Positions 10,558 to 19,924 are shown, numbered from the stretch's first letter. The stretch is 64,000 bases of DNA from Pseudoalteromonas shioyasakiensis (GCF_024518675.1 NZ_JANIGL010000003.1:372001-436000), one strand, 5' to 3'. Notes: generated by a model from the sequence alone, not told the origin. Numbers and translations: made by a program.

Positions 10558-11445
10558 CTAATGTTGACAGCCATTACTTTCTATTTGTAAAACGCTCTCA
10601 ATAATATTAAATTGCTTTGCAAGTATCTGTTCAACTTTTAAACGGCACGCTTCATCGTGTTTTTCTTTCGTGCAATGTTGCTTAAGCACCACATGAGCAC
10701 CCACTACTAGTTTTTCTTCACGGCGTACGACTGTGACATTGTGGACATTTTCAACATGCTCTACTTGCGCAATGGAGTTTTCAATATCGACCACGTCTGG
10801 CATTTTAGCTTTACTCGCTAACAACCCTTTAATACAAGACACAATAACCTTTACGCCAGTAAACATAACAAATGACGCAATTAGCATGCTCGACAAAATA
10901 TCTATGATTGTCCAACCAGTTAAGTAAATTAATACCCCAGCGATAAACGTAGACACTGTCGAAATTAAATCAAAGAACGAGTGTAAAAAAACAGCATACA
11001 CGTTAATACTTGCTTTGCGCCCTTTATAAAGCACCCAAGCTGCCGCACCATGGAATAAGAACCCGGTTGCTGCAATCACTGACATTAAATAACTATTTAC
11101 CGGTGCACCTTGCCCTTCATGGTGGTGCAAAATACGCTCCCCGCCTTCATGCAGAATGATCAAACTGATAGCAAGATAAAGACAACCATTAATTAAACCA
11201 CCAATTAACTCTGCCTTTTGATAACCTTCATTAAAGTTCTTAGCCAAATAAATTGCTAAGCTTGACGCGATTAACGCGATAAATAACGAACTATTATGCA
11301 CAAATAAATGGCCAGCATCAGCAAGTACAGCGAGTGAATTAGCATAATAAGCACCAATAACTTGGATCACCATAAAGGTACAGGTGATAGAAAGTGCTAT
11401 TAATAATCTTCGACGTGAAGCTTGATGCGTCGTAATATCGGTCAT
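10558..11445 (-). CDS. Cation diffusion facilitator (CDF) family metal transporter
   Basis: 295 residues with six membrane helices and a C-terminal cytoplasmic domain (about 210-290), as in ZitB/CzcD-type exporters of Zn(II) and related ions. The helix-II site reads LADAGHLFVHNSS and the helix-V site LHSFFDLIST. In the Zn-transporting members I know, both sites are HxxxD. Here helix V keeps HSFFD, but the helix-II Asp is replaced by His (HLFVH), an unusual change at a metal ligand. A His-rich loop (LHEGGERILHHHEG) lies between helices III and IV. The C-terminus has the expected ferredoxin-like pattern (VEHVENVHNVTVVRREEKLVVGAHV, quoted in part). It stands alone with no metal-responsive regulator beside it. 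Confidence 0.92.
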   Translation of the reverse strand: MTDITTHQASRRRLLIALSITCTFMVIQVIGAYYANSLAVLADAGHLFVHNSSLFIALIASSLAIYLAKNFNEGYQKAELIGGLINGCLYLAISLIILHEGGERILHHHEGQGAPVNSYLMSVIAATGFLFHGAAAWVLYKGRKASINVYAVFLHSFFDLISTVSTFIAGVLIYLTGWTIIDILSSMLIASFVMFTGVKVIVSCIKGLLASKAKMPDVVDIENSIAQVEHVENVHNVTVVRREEKLVVGAHVVLKQHCTKEKHDEACRLKVEQILAKQFNIIESVLQIESNGCQH

Positions 11446-11671
11446 GAAGGTGTAGTTTACCTGTGCTTAATTGAGAAGATAGATATCATGCTGATGAAAG
11501 TATTGCGTCGCAATGATATACAGTCTCAATTGTAATACGTCCCTTACCCAAACGCACGAAAAAATTCCCCAATAAGATGATAAACCTGATATCACCCGCT
11601 AATATTAAAACAGTACCAATTTAACGAGATTGCTTGTATGCTCAATATGTTAATAGGGAGTTAAAGCAATA

Positions 11672-13138
11672 ATGGCACATTCTTTTAATGATAAAGCTTT
11701 TAATGATGAAGCTTTAAATAATGCAGTGCAAACAACAAAAAACACATGGGATACATTATCTTCGCTGCCAATTGCTATTATTTTGCTCGATTTAACAACC
11801 AACACCGTTTACTGTAATCAAAATTCGCAAACACTCTTTAATTTACCAAACCACTTATCACTCAGCAGCGCACCGCTTGCAACAATTCAGCTGACAGATT
11901 TACATACACCGAAAACATCGACATTACACAACCTGCTTGCTAATGCCGACTTTACCGAGAAAACATTTTCACTAGCCAATAATCAACTCAACATAAAATG
12001 CAGCCAATTAACGCCGTCACTCAACGCTTTTATTTTTGAACCACTAAATAATGCGGCTTCTGCTGATAACTTTGATGAAGCCATCGCAAAAATATCCACG
12101 CAGCTAATCGATATACAAACTGACAACCTTGATCACCAAATCGAGCTTGTACTGCAAACAATAGGTACATTTAGCAAAGCAGACCGCAGCTATTTATTTC
12201 AATTTAGTCGTGATGGCAAATTAATGAGTAATACCCATGAGTGGGTAAATGACAAGGTAAACCCCTTCAAAGAACGTTTGCAGAATATTCCTCAAGATGC
12301 GCTACCTTATTTTTATGCAACAATGAAAGAGTCTGAAGTGTTTATTGTCTCTGATTTAAGCCAATTACCTGCTTGCGCAGAGGCTGAAAGGGCTGAATTT
12401 CAAGCTGAAGGTATTCAGTCACTATTATGTGTGGGGCTGCAGGCAGATAATAAGCTGTTTGGCTTCATTGGTTGTGACTGTGTAGACAAAGCGCGAAACT
12501 GGACTAACACAGATTTAATCCGCATCAAGTTAATGGGTGAAATAATAACCCGTGCATTAAGTAATGCATCATATAAAAAACATATTGAGCAAATTCAGCA
12601 GCAATTGGTTAAAGCAAATAAAGAACTCGAATTGCAAGCGAATATCGATAGTTTAACCAGTATCGCTAACCGACGTCGTTTTGATCAAACTCTACAATAT
12701 GAAATCAAACGTGCCACACGCGCACAACAATCATTAAGTTTAATTATTTGCGACATAGATTATTTTAAATTGTTTAACGATAACTACGGCCACCAGCACG
12801 GCGATAATGTGCTAAAGCAAGTCGCCCATACTTTGGATGAAATATGTAAACGCCAAGGTGACCTAGCCGCCCGTTATGGTGGTGAAGAATTTGCTATTAT
12901 TCTTCCCTGTATTGATGCGGTGCATTGTAAACAGCTCTCTGCACTCATACAAAGTAAAATTAAGCAGTTAGCAATCCCCCACAACTACTCTAAAATTTCA
13001 ACTCAACTGACCCTCAGTATAGGAGGATTCAGCTGTATACCTACCCTTGAAACAAAACCTGAACAGCTAATTCAAGCCGCAGATAAAGCACTTTATAAAG
13101 CAAAAAACTCAGGCCGTAATTGTATTCGCATTACATAA
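11672..13138 (+). CDS. Diguanylate cyclase with PAS-like and GAF sensor domains
   Basis: 488 residues, no membrane helix. The first 120 residues look PAS-like (LPIAIILLDLTTNTVYCNQN). A GAF domain follows (about 140-300: ADRSYLFQFSRDG, then SLLCVGLQADNKLFGFIGCD). A short coiled coil leads to a C-terminal GGDEF domain (about 330-488) with an intact active site RYGGEEF and an RQGD inhibitory RxxD site five residues upstream, so it is predicted to be an active, product-inhibited cyclic-di-GMP synthase. The DITYFKLFNDNYGHQHGD-type metal/substrate region is intact as DIDYFKLFNDNYGHQHGD. The ATG is preceded by GGGAG about 13 bases upstream. The N-terminus is encoded partly by a 15-bp direct repeat (11682-11711). 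Confidence 0.92.
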   Translation: MAHSFNDKAFNDEALNNAVQTTKNTWDTLSSLPIAIILLDLTTNTVYCNQNSQTLFNLPNHLSLSSAPLATIQLTDLHTPKTSTLHNLLANADFTEKTFSLANNQLNIKCSQLTPSLNAFIFEPLNNAASADNFDEAIAKISTQLIDIQTDNLDHQIELVLQTIGTFSKADRSYLFQFSRDGKLMSNTHEWVNDKVNPFKERLQNIPQDALPYFYATMKESEVFIVSDLSQLPACAEAERAEFQAEGIQSLLCVGLQADNKLFGFIGCDCVDKARNWTNTDLIRIKLMGEIITRALSNASYKKHIEQIQQQLVKANKELELQANIDSLTSIANRRRFDQTLQYEIKRATRAQQSLSLIICDIDYFKLFNDNYGHQHGDNVLKQVAHTLDEICKRQGDLAARYGGEEFAIILPCIDAVHCKQLSALIQSKIKQLAIPHNYSKISTQLTLSIGGFSCIPTLETKPEQLIQAADKALYKAKNSGRNCIRIT

Positions 13139-13284
13139 CTTTGAAAATAATACATATTTTGTCACGATTTTTATTAGTTTATTTGATTTCTCAGTGGTAA
13201 TCTTAAAAATGTTACATATGTACATAATAAATAGACAACGTTTTGTAACACGGCCAATTTGGCAATAATCTAAGGAGAGTATTT

Positions 13285-14238
13285 ATGGACCCTATCGCGC
13301 AAATTCTCAACATGGTGTTTACTGTTGAAGCATTTTTACTGATCTTTGTTTTAGTGCTGCTTAAAAGCAGTGTTAAATTTGTACCACAAAACCGTGCTTG
13401 GCTCATCGAGCGTTTTGGTAAGTACCAATCAACTAAAGAAGCCGGGTTAAACTTTATTGTGCCGTTTGTTGACCGGATTGCTGCCGATCGCAGTTTAAAA
13501 GAGCAAGCGCAAGACGTACCTTCGCAGTCTGCTATCACCAAAGATAATATTTCACTGATTGTTGATGGTGTTTTGTATTTCCGCGTACTTGACCCATACA
13601 AAGCCACCTATGGTGTAGACGATTATGTGTTTGCGGTAACGCAATTATCACAAACAACCATGCGTTCAGAGCTCGGTAAAATGGAGCTTGATAAAACATT
13701 TGAAGAACGTGATTTGCTTAACACAAATATTGTGGCAGCGATAAACCAAGCCGCAGAGCCTTGGGGTATCCAGGTTTTACGTTATGAAATAAAAGATATT
13801 GTGCCACCACAATCAGTGATGGAAGCGATGGAAGCACAAATGAAAGCCGAGCGTGTTAAGCGCGCACAAATTTTAGAGTCTGAGGGTGACAGACAAGCCA
13901 ATATCAATGTTGCCGAAGGTAAAAAGCAAGCACAAGTACTTGCCGCTGAAGCCGATAAATCAGAGCAAATCCTTCGCGCAGAAGGTGAAGCTAAAGCGAT
14001 CATTGCTGTTGCTGAAGCACAAGCTGATGCGCTTCGTAAAGTCGGTGAAGCAGCGGATACACAAGAAGGTCAAAAGGCTATCCAGTTAGATCTCGCAACC
14101 AAAGCAATTGCAGCTAAAGAAGCCATTGCCCGTGAGTCATCCGTTGTTTTACTACCGGACAACGGTACTGATGCCAGTTCACTTGTCGCCCAAGGTATGT
14201 CAATTATTAACACCTTAAACCAAAAGCAAAAAAGTTAA
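13285..14238 (+). CDS. qmcA: SPFH/stomatin-like slipin (QmcA-type)
   Basis: 317 residues. A single N-terminal membrane helix (about 10-28, VEAFLLIFVLVLL) is followed by the SPFH/band-7 domain (KFVPQNRAWLIERFGKYQ, then GLNFIVPFVDRIA). A long Ala/Glu-rich coiled coil follows (AEGKKQAQVLAAEADKSEQ, AEGEAKAIIAVAEAQADAL), and the tail has VVLLPDNG. The length and motif order match E. coli QmcA (YbbK). A strong Shine-Dalgarno sequence (AAGGAGAG) precedes the ATG. The NfeD-family gene follows 15 bp downstream, the classic slipin/NfeD pairing, so the two probably form a membrane scaffold complex affecting membrane-protein quality control. The name is by family resemblance; the exact orthologue is less certain. 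Confidence 0.93.
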   Translation: MDPIAQILNMVFTVEAFLLIFVLVLLKSSVKFVPQNRAWLIERFGKYQSTKEAGLNFIVPFVDRIAADRSLKEQAQDVPSQSAITKDNISLIVDGVLYFRVLDPYKATYGVDDYVFAVTQLSQTTMRSELGKMELDKTFEERDLLNTNIVAAINQAAEPWGIQVLRYEIKDIVPPQSVMEAMEAQMKAERVKRAQILESEGDRQANINVAEGKKQAQVLAAEADKSEQILRAEGEAKAIIAVAEAQADALRKVGEAADTQEGQKAIQLDLATKAIAAKEAIARESSVVLLPDNGTDASSLVAQGMSIINTLNQKQKS

Positions 14239-14253
14239 TCTGTGGAGTAACTG

Positions 14254-14706
14254 ATGGACTTTATAATTAATAATTTGCCCGAAGCATTAATGATTTTAGG
14301 CGTATTAGCTTTGATCATTGAAGTTGCAGTGCTAGGTATGTCTACGTTCATACTATTGTTTTTAGGTATTTCGCTGTTTGCAACTGGCTTAATGATGAAT
14401 GTTGGCTTATTGGATGATTCATTAGCAACGGCACTGTGGAGCAATACGCTGATAACCGCAGCTTGCGCCCTGCTTTTATGGAAGCCACTTAAACGCATGC
14501 AAGAAAATGTTGATAGCAAAGAAGTCAAAAGCGACTTCGCTGAGCTTGATTTTGTACTTGCAGATGATATTGATGAACAAGGTCTCACCAGCCATATTTA
14601 TTCTGGTATCGCGTGGAGGTTAAAAAGCAAACAACCACTGAGCGCAGGCACGCATGTCAAAGTGATAAAAAAAGAAGTCGGTGTCATGTGGGTTGAAGCC
14701 ATTTAA
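14254..14706 (+). CDS. NfeD-family protein, slipin partner (YbbJ-like)
   Basis: 150 residues. The N-terminal half is hydrophobic with three to four closely spaced membrane helices (LMILGVLALIIEVAVLGM, LLFLGISLFATGLMM, LITAACALLLW). The C-terminal 60 residues form the small soluble OB-fold expected of short NfeD proteins (GLTSHIYSGIAWRLKS, HVKVIKKEVGVMWVEAI). It lies 15 bp after the slipin gene and is certainly co-transcribed. The partner relationship between stomatin/slipin proteins and NfeD is well established; there is no protease domain, as is normal for the short class. Confidence 0.92.
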   Translation: MDFIINNLPEALMILGVLALIIEVAVLGMSTFILLFLGISLFATGLMMNVGLLDDSLATALWSNTLITAACALLLWKPLKRMQENVDSKEVKSDFAELDFVLADDIDEQGLTSHIYSGIAWRLKSKQPLSAGTHVKVIKKEVGVMWVEAI

Positions 14707-14715
14707 CCACTTAAA

Positions 14716-14751
14716 CATACTGAATTAGCTAATTATGGTTAGTTCAGTATG
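14716..14751 (+). terminator. Inverted repeat after the slipin/NfeD operon
   Basis: A perfect 9-bp inverted repeat, CATACTGAA (14716-14724) and TTCAGTATG (14743-14751), starts 10 bases after the NfeD stop codon. It could end the operon, but only a weak T-rich run follows, so it could also be a regulatory site. Confidence 0.45.
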
Positions 14752-14879
14752 TGATTTAACCTTAATTTTAATAAAATGCATTCCAATTGACACAACAATC
14801 CATGGAGGACATCACGTTTAATCAATTGATTTTATATATAAAACCATTAAGCTAATGTTTTAAGTGAATTGATTTAGCC

Positions 14880-15311
14880 ATGGAATATGAAATCAGTGAT
14901 GATAAATCGCGCCTTGATATAAACACCATTCACCATTTTCTCGCTCACTCTTATTGGGCAGAGCAAATCCCCATAGAGATAGTCGAAAAAGCCATCGCAG
15001 GATCACTTTGCTTTGGCGTCTATAACAGCAACGAACTAGTTGGCTTTGCCCGTGTGATTACCGATGCTGCTACTTTTGGTTATTTAGCAGATGTATTCAT
15101 TCTAGAGCAACATCGAGGTAAAGGGTTGAGTAAATTGCTCATGCAACAAATTATGGCACACCCTGACTTACAAAACCTACGACGTTTTTGTTTAGCTACC
15201 TCAGATGCCCATCAACTGTATACTCAGTTTGGTTTTACCAGTTTAACGGCACCAGAGACGATGATGGAAATTAGAGTCGCTGATATTTATAAAAATATGC
15301 TTAATAGCTGA
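14880..15311 (+). CDS. GNAT-family N-acetyltransferase
   Basis: 143 residues, the size of a single GNAT domain. The acetyl-CoA pyrophosphate loop is visible as EQHRGKGLSKLL (pattern R/Q-x-x-G-x-G/A), preceded by the beta-4 strand FGYLADVFI and followed by LATSDAHQLYTQFGF, the usual beta-5/alpha-4 end with LYxxxGF. It transfers an acetyl group from acetyl-CoA to an unidentified amine. It sits alone between the slipin/NfeD pair and the large secreted repeat protein. The substrate is not predictable. Confidence 0.9.
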   Translation: MEYEISDDKSRLDINTIHHFLAHSYWAEQIPIEIVEKAIAGSLCFGVYNSNELVGFARVITDAATFGYLADVFILEQHRGKGLSKLLMQQIMAHPDLQNLRRFCLATSDAHQLYTQFGFTSLTAPETMMEIRVADIYKNMLNS

Positions 15312-15394
15312 AATTATTTGCATTGAACTTTTTCTGTTCAATAACAGCCTATACTGGCATAGTAATTACTTCATTTGTTAGTAAGGAAACCTGT

Positions 15395-17602
15395 ATGAAT
15401 GCTTTTGTTAAGGTTAAAGTGGCCTGCCGTTACTTTTTTGCATTAACTCTGTGCTTTTTCTCCCTTAGTAGTCAGGCCGTTGAATGGCCACAAGAGGTTG
15501 ATACTGCTGAAGGGATCATTGTGGTATACCAACCACAACCAGAAACCCTCAACGGGAATGTCCTCGTTGCGCGCTCTGCAATGTCATTTAAATTAAAAGA
15601 CGACGAGCCCATTTTTGGCGTGTTTTGGTTTAATTCAAAAATCGACACTGATCGCAGCGCAGACAGCGTGACCGTGCATCATATTGATGTTACAAAAGTG
15701 CGCTGGCCCGATTCAAAAGATGCGGGAGAACAACGTTTTACTACTGCAGTGAACAACGCGCTAAAAGAAGTGCAATTTGTTACGTCTCTCTCGCAGCTGA
15801 CTGCCAGCCTTGAAAGTGCGCAAGCCGCAGAAAAAAGCTTATCAGAACTTAAAAATGAGCCGCCAAAAATACTCTTTGCCGATAAACTCGCAGTGCTACT
15901 AAGTTTTGATGGAAAACCTAAATTTAGTGCGATTGATAATAGTCCTTACGAACGTGCTTTAAATACCCCAATGACAGTGGTTCGTGATAGTAAAACAAAC
16001 ACCGTTTATCTCACCAGTGGTACAACATGGTATCAAGCCAAAGACGTTATGGGCCCATATAGTGAAACTAAAACGCCACCTGCTGATTTAGTTAAAATAG
16101 TGCCAAAACCAGAACAAAGTACATCTGCAACGAGCCAAGTTCCACAAATTGTGGTAGCAACCGAACCGACAGAGCTTATCGTAACCGACGGCACAGCTAA
16201 TTGGAAAAGCTTGACTGGCGGGGAATTAATGTATGTCAATAATACTGAAACTCCCTGGTTACGTGAACTCAAAACCAGCAATATGTATGTTTTGCTGTCA
16301 GGACGTTGGTATCGCGCAAAAAAACAAACAGGGCCTTGGACATTCGTAAAAGCGGATGAATTACCCAGTAGTTTTGCAAATATTCCACCAGAATCTGACC
16401 TTGCTGGGCTTCGCGTATCAGTGGCAGGCACTGAAGAAGCGAATGAAGCAGTATTAGATGCCCATATTCCACAAACAGCCGCAATTAGCCGTAAAGATAC
16501 CAGTTTAACAGTTACTTACGACGGTAAGCCTAAGTTTGAAAAGATTCCAGGCACTGCAGTTTCCTATGCCGTTAATACCGCTGCGCAAGTATTGTTAATA
16601 AACAAAAAATATTATGCTGTGGATAATGCCGTGTGGTTTAAAGCTGATTCAGCCACTGGTCCGTGGAAAGTCGCCGATGAAATTCCAAAAGATGAGATAG
16701 CTAAAATCCCACCAAGTTCTCCGGTTTATAATACAACGTATGTTGATATTTATGAATCAACACCAGAAGTCGTGTATGTCGGTTACTACCCAGGCTACAT
16801 GTGGTCTTACCCTTATCATGGCGTGCCTGTGTATGGCACGGGTTGGTACTACCCACCTTATTGGGGTGGTGGCTATTATTACCCTCGCCCACCGACTTGG
16901 GGGTTCAACGTCGGCTATAACCCATGGACAGGCTGGAACTTTGGCCTAAGCTGGAGCAATGGCTTCTTTAGTGTGGGTATTGGCTGGAGCGCAGGCTATC
17001 CTGGTGGCTATAGACCAGGAGGCCACTGCTGTAATGGTTGGTACGGTGGGGGTTACCGCCCTCCTGTAATTATTAACACCGGCGACATTAATATCGGTAA
17101 TAAAGTCAATATTGGTAATCATAACAATATTAATATAGGCAGTAATAACCGCACAAATAACTTGTATAAGCGTGGCGATAATATCAAACGTAATGCAGCA
17201 CCTTCACAAGTTAAACGTGATTTTAAAACAGCTCGCAGTAATCGCGATGCTAAAAATAACGTTTTCGCTGATAAGCAAGGGAATGTATTAAAAAACAACG
17301 GTGATTCATGGCAGCAACGCAGTCAAAATAAATGGCAAGAACTTGATAGTGCGAAACAGCAACAAATCAAAAGTAAAGCCAGCAATATTGACCGCCAGCA
17401 ATTAAAAGATCGCGCCAGTACCGTTGACCGCGATAAAGCTCGCTCCACTTTGCAAAACAGCCAAGTTCAGCAGCGCGCTCGCTCTTTATCTGACCAACGC
17501 ATGCAACAACTAAATAATGCTAATCGGGCTCGTCAACAAGGTTTTCAGCGTCAGCAACAACTACGCCAAACACCTCGTCAATTACCTAGACGCGGCCATT
17601 AG
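15395..17602 (+). CDS. Large secreted repeat protein with aromatic/Gly-rich region and basic Gln/Arg-rich tail
   Basis: 735 residues from the ATG at 15395, chosen because AAGGAAAC lies 5-10 bases upstream and the protein then opens with a signal peptide (YFFALTLCFFSLSSQAVEW). After an N-terminal domain of about 150 residues come three related modules of roughly 100 residues. Each ends in W(Y/F)xA then GP(W/Y): TWYQAKDVMGPY, RWYRAKKQTGPW and VWFKADSATGPW. Two of them begin with DGKPKF. A Tyr/Trp/Gly/Pro-rich stretch follows (from YVGYYPGYMWSYPYHG to about residue 540), then INIGNKVNIGN-like repeats and a basic Gln/Arg/Asn-rich C-terminus. Relatives are sometimes labelled carbohydrate-binding family V/XII, which I cannot confirm. 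An envelope or extracellular role is likely; function is unknown. Confidence 0.8.
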   Translation: MNAFVKVKVACRYFFALTLCFFSLSSQAVEWPQEVDTAEGIIVVYQPQPETLNGNVLVARSAMSFKLKDDEPIFGVFWFNSKIDTDRSADSVTVHHIDVTKVRWPDSKDAGEQRFTTAVNNALKEVQFVTSLSQLTASLESAQAAEKSLSELKNEPPKILFADKLAVLLSFDGKPKFSAIDNSPYERALNTPMTVVRDSKTNTVYLTSGTTWYQAKDVMGPYSETKTPPADLVKIVPKPEQSTSATSQVPQIVVATEPTELIVTDGTANWKSLTGGELMYVNNTETPWLRELKTSNMYVLLSGRWYRAKKQTGPWTFVKADELPSSFANIPPESDLAGLRVSVAGTEEANEAVLDAHIPQTAAISRKDTSLTVTYDGKPKFEKIPGTAVSYAVNTAAQVLLINKKYYAVDNAVWFKADSATGPWKVADEIPKDEIAKIPPSSPVYNTTYVDIYESTPEVVYVGYYPGYMWSYPYHGVPVYGTGWYYPPYWGGGYYYPRPPTWGFNVGYNPWTGWNFGLSWSNGFFSVGIGWSAGYPGGYRPGGHCCNGWYGGGYRPPVIINTGDINIGNKVNIGNHNNINIGSNNRTNNLYKRGDNIKRNAAPSQVKRDFKTARSNRDAKNNVFADKQGNVLKNNGDSWQQRSQNKWQELDSAKQQQIKSKASNIDRQQLKDRASTVDRDKARSTLQNSQVQQRARSLSDQRMQQLNNANRARQQGFQRQQQLRQTPRQLPRRGH

Positions 17603-17614
17603 CTTGCGAGCAAT

Positions 17615-17642
17615 AAAAAGAGCGGCATTAGCCGCTCTTTTT
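17615..17642 (+). terminator. Rho-independent terminator
   Basis: AAAAAGAGCGGC, loop ATTA, then GCCGCTCTTTTT begins 13 bases after the stop codon of the secreted repeat protein. The GC-rich stem with flanking A and T runs is symmetrical, so it can also serve the minus-strand gene that ends at 17664. Confidence 0.88.
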
Positions 17643-17663
17643 CGTAACACTTTTTAATCCAAT

Positions 17664-18146
17664 TTAATCAGCAGCTTGAGGTGCGCTAAACGCCTTACTG
17701 TAAAAACCAGAAGAATCAAAACAACAGACTCTTTTTTTGCCTGAGGCTAGCATCTCACATGCGTCATCAATGCGTTTATCCCTCGTTTTTTGCTGCTTTG
17801 CTGAAGTCACCCAATGAATCCAATCTAACCGAGCAATAGTGGTTGTGGCCTGCCATGTCGCATAAGCTTCAGCAGATGTCTGTAATGCACTAGCAAAGTC
17901 AACGGGCACAGACGGTTCTGGTTCCTTCGCTACAACCTTGATCTCAAATTGTGCCTCCATACCTATTACCGCACCGGATAGTTCAAGTTGACTGTTTTCA
18001 ATGCGTAACCAGTGACTTTTGTTACCATCTGGCTCTAAAAGTGCTTCAAATGCATAACCGTTGATGGCAGCCAGCACTGTAATGCGCCCGCGCCTAGCCA
18101 GTATTGCGCTTACCTCATGCGGCAAGACAACAAAGGCCCGGCCCAT
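17664..18146 (-). CDS. DUF1905 / YdeI-OmpD-associated family protein, N-terminus apparently lost by frameshift
   Basis: The open frame of 160 residues starts abruptly inside a DUF1905 domain (GRAFVVLPHEVSAIL, GRITVLAAINGYAF). It ends with a C-terminal YdeI/OmdA-type segment (RLDWIHWVTSAKQQKTRDKRI, quoted in part; then DDACEMLASGKKRVC). The family normally has some 20 extra residues with an F-x-A-x-L strand before FVVLP. These are found in another frame just upstream: an ATG at 18211 encodes MTNSNASEQFTAQPLRPNNG and then RPW. At the junction GGCCC is duplicated in tandem. Removing one copy joins the frames as RPW-A-FVVLP, giving a 180-residue normal protein. So either the gene is freshly broken, or there is a sequencing error, or translation restarts at the ATG at 18146. 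Function is unknown. Confidence 0.75.
   Translation of the reverse strand: MGRAFVVLPHEVSAILARRGRITVLAAINGYAFEALLEPDGNKSHWLRIENSQLELSGAVIGMEAQFEIKVVAKEPEPSVPVDFASALQTSAEAYATWQATTTIARLDWIHWVTSAKQQKTRDKRIDDACEMLASGKKRVCCFDSSGFYSKAFSAPQAAD
18135..18144. repeat. 5-bp tandem duplication (GGCCC)x2 causing a frameshift
   Basis: Plus-strand GGCCC at 18135-18139 is repeated exactly at 18140-18144. The frame upstream (18147-18211, minus strand) encodes a good DUF1905 N-terminus that is out of frame with the main body. Deleting one 5-bp unit restores a single continuous frame from the ATG at 18211 to the stop at 17664. Confidence 0.75.
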
Positions 18147-18298
18147 GGCCGACCATTATTTGGTCGCAATGGTTGAGCGGTAAATTGTTCGCTCGCGTTG
18201 CTATTAGTCATCTATTTCATTCTTAAATGTTAGCTTTGCCTAAAACAAACACCACTGTACCGATTAATCTTTACAAGATCTATAAAAGCATAAACCAG

Positions 18299-19924
18299 CT
18301 AGACTTTAAACTCATTTACCTGCTCTTGCAGTGTTGAGGCAAGTTGTGCCAACTCCTGAGATGCTTGAGCATTTTGCTGTGAGCTTTCACTTACTGAGGC
18401 TATACTCGTACTAAACTCGTTGATATTACTACTTAATTCATTAGCAACCATTTGCTGCTCTTGAGTTGCAGTGGAAACCTGAGTATTCATATTTGCAATT
18501 TCAGTGACTTCAAAATTTATTTCGGTCAACACTTGAGATGAGTATTGAGCATGATCAACACTTTCTTTAGCGCTACTTTGTGCGTTATCCATTGCGCTTA
18601 CCGCTTGTTGAGCCATATCTTGAAGTTTGGTGATCATTTCATTGATGCTAGCAGTAGCTTTTTGCGTGTTATGAGCCAACTGCCTAACCTCATCGGCAAC
18701 AACTGCAAAACCTCGACCAGAATCACCCGCTCTAGCAGCTTCAATCGCTGCGTTTAATGCAAGTAAATTAGTTTGTTCAGCAACTCCTTGGATCATCATC
18801 ACAACCTGATTTATATCATTAGTTTGTGTATTCAATTCACTAATTAGTTGCGTATTTACATTGACTAACGTAGACAATGTATTGATTGATTCAATATTAT
18901 CCGCCACAGCTTGTTGCCCTTGCTGAGCTTTAATATCAGCGTTACTGGCTTTTTCAGAGGTGGCAAGTGCATTATGAGCAACTTGCTCAATCGCACTACT
19001 CATTTGTGTGATTGCAGTTGCTATCATGGTTGATTGTTGCTCTTGCTCTGTTGCAGTACTGGCGACCTGAATACTGATGGAATTCATTTCTTCAGCGGCT
19101 GATGACAAAGTCAGGGTCGCGCCTGTCATGTCAGTCACTAATGTATGGATACGCGCTAACATGCTATTAAAATTAACAGCAGTAGTCGCTATTTCATCTT
19201 GTCCTTGCACTTGTGCTCGTATCCTTAAGTCAGCATTCGAGGCTATTTGCGCAATCGTATCGCGCAATGACATTAATGGATTATGGATTGAGCGGTAAAT
19301 TAAATAAGCAACCACAAGTAATAATATAATCAAAATTATCACCGCGCTACTCATGGTGTATTTAATAAATTGATAGTTATCATTAGCTTGCTTTTTAAAG
19401 CTGTTTGCTTCTTTTAGCTGTAACTCTATAAGTGCTTGATAGCTTGCACTGAGGGGATCAAAGTAACGGTATAACTCAGCAACAAACTGTTTTTGCGATA
19501 TTGACGCAAACTCACCACTGTGAATGCTATTTAGTAAGTTTGTAATGTGAGTTTGTACAGGTCGCAACTTTTGCTCTACATCTTTAACTAAGCTTTGCTC
19601 TTGCACCGTTAGCTTAGTATTTAGGTAGGCTTTCCATTCATTATCAGCAAGCGATTTTGCCTGATTTATGCCACTTAAGAACTCTGGCTTGGTGATGGTA
19701 GCAGCACGGTATTTATGGAATAAGTCAACGATATTCACTGCGTAATTGTCTGATACCGTTTTAATCTGCTTTAGAGGCACAACACGATCATCGTACAAGC
19801 TATCAATACCTGATACGAGCCGCCCCATAGTGTTAATTGCAAAAAACGATGAAATAATAAAAACAATTAATGGCAACAAAGCCAGTACAGCTAAACGGGT
19901 ACGAACTGAGTAGTTATTTAACAT
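18299..19924 (-). CDS. Methyl-accepting chemotaxis protein with 4-helix-bundle-type periplasmic sensor
   Basis: 541 residues. The first membrane helix is at about 10-30 and the second at about 188-210. The periplasmic part between them is helical and follows the 4HB_MCP pattern ([20 protein letters not shown] near its start). A HAMP domain follows ([14 protein letters not shown]). The signalling hairpin is intact ([20 protein letters not shown], then [13 protein letters not shown]), with the usual Ala/Gln/Glu-rich methylation helices. The C-terminus ends VNEFKV with no CheR-binding pentapeptide. It is divergent from the binding-protein-like gene at 20061, with about 136 bp between them, which may hint at a shared ligand, though that is only an inference from position. 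Confidence 0.94.
   Translation of the reverse strand: MLNNYSVRTRLAVLALLPLIVFIISSFFAINTMGRLVSGIDSLYDDRVVPLKQIKTVSDNYAVNIVDLFHKYRAATITKPEFLSGINQAKSLADNEWKAYLNTKLTVQEQSLVKDVEQKLRPVQTHITNLLNSIHSGEFASISQKQFVAELYRYFDPLSASYQALIELQLKEANSFKKQANDNYQFIKYTMSSAVIILIILLLVVAYLIYRSIHNPLMSLRDTIAQIASNADLRIRAQVQGQDEIATTAVNFNSMLARIHTLVTDMTGATLTLSSAAEEMNSISIQVASTATEQEQQSTMIATAITQMSSAIEQVAHNALATSEKASNADIKAQQGQQAVADNIESINTLSTLVNVNTQLISELNTQTNDINQVVMMIQGVAEQTNLLALNAAIEAARAGDSGRGFAVVADEVRQLAHNTQKATASINEMITKLQDMAQQAVSAMDNAQSSAKESVDHAQYSSQVLTEINFEVTEIANMNTQVSTATQEQQMVANELSSNINEFSTSIASVSESSQQNAQASQELAQLASTLQEQVNEFKV

Noticed and set aside
11682..11711. 15-bp direct repeat at the start of the GAF-GGDEF gene
   Set aside because: Only two in-frame copies inside the coding sequence; it does not change the frame and is too short to suggest a mobile or regulatory element.
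13213..13222. Perfect palindrome TACATATGTA upstream of the slipin gene
   Set aside because: Ten AT-rich bases occur often by chance and there is no second copy or known regulator match.
17080..17150. Repeated INIGN-type codons in the secreted repeat protein that look like a short tandem array
   Set aside because: This is low-complexity coding sequence, with no spacer/repeat structure like CRISPR.
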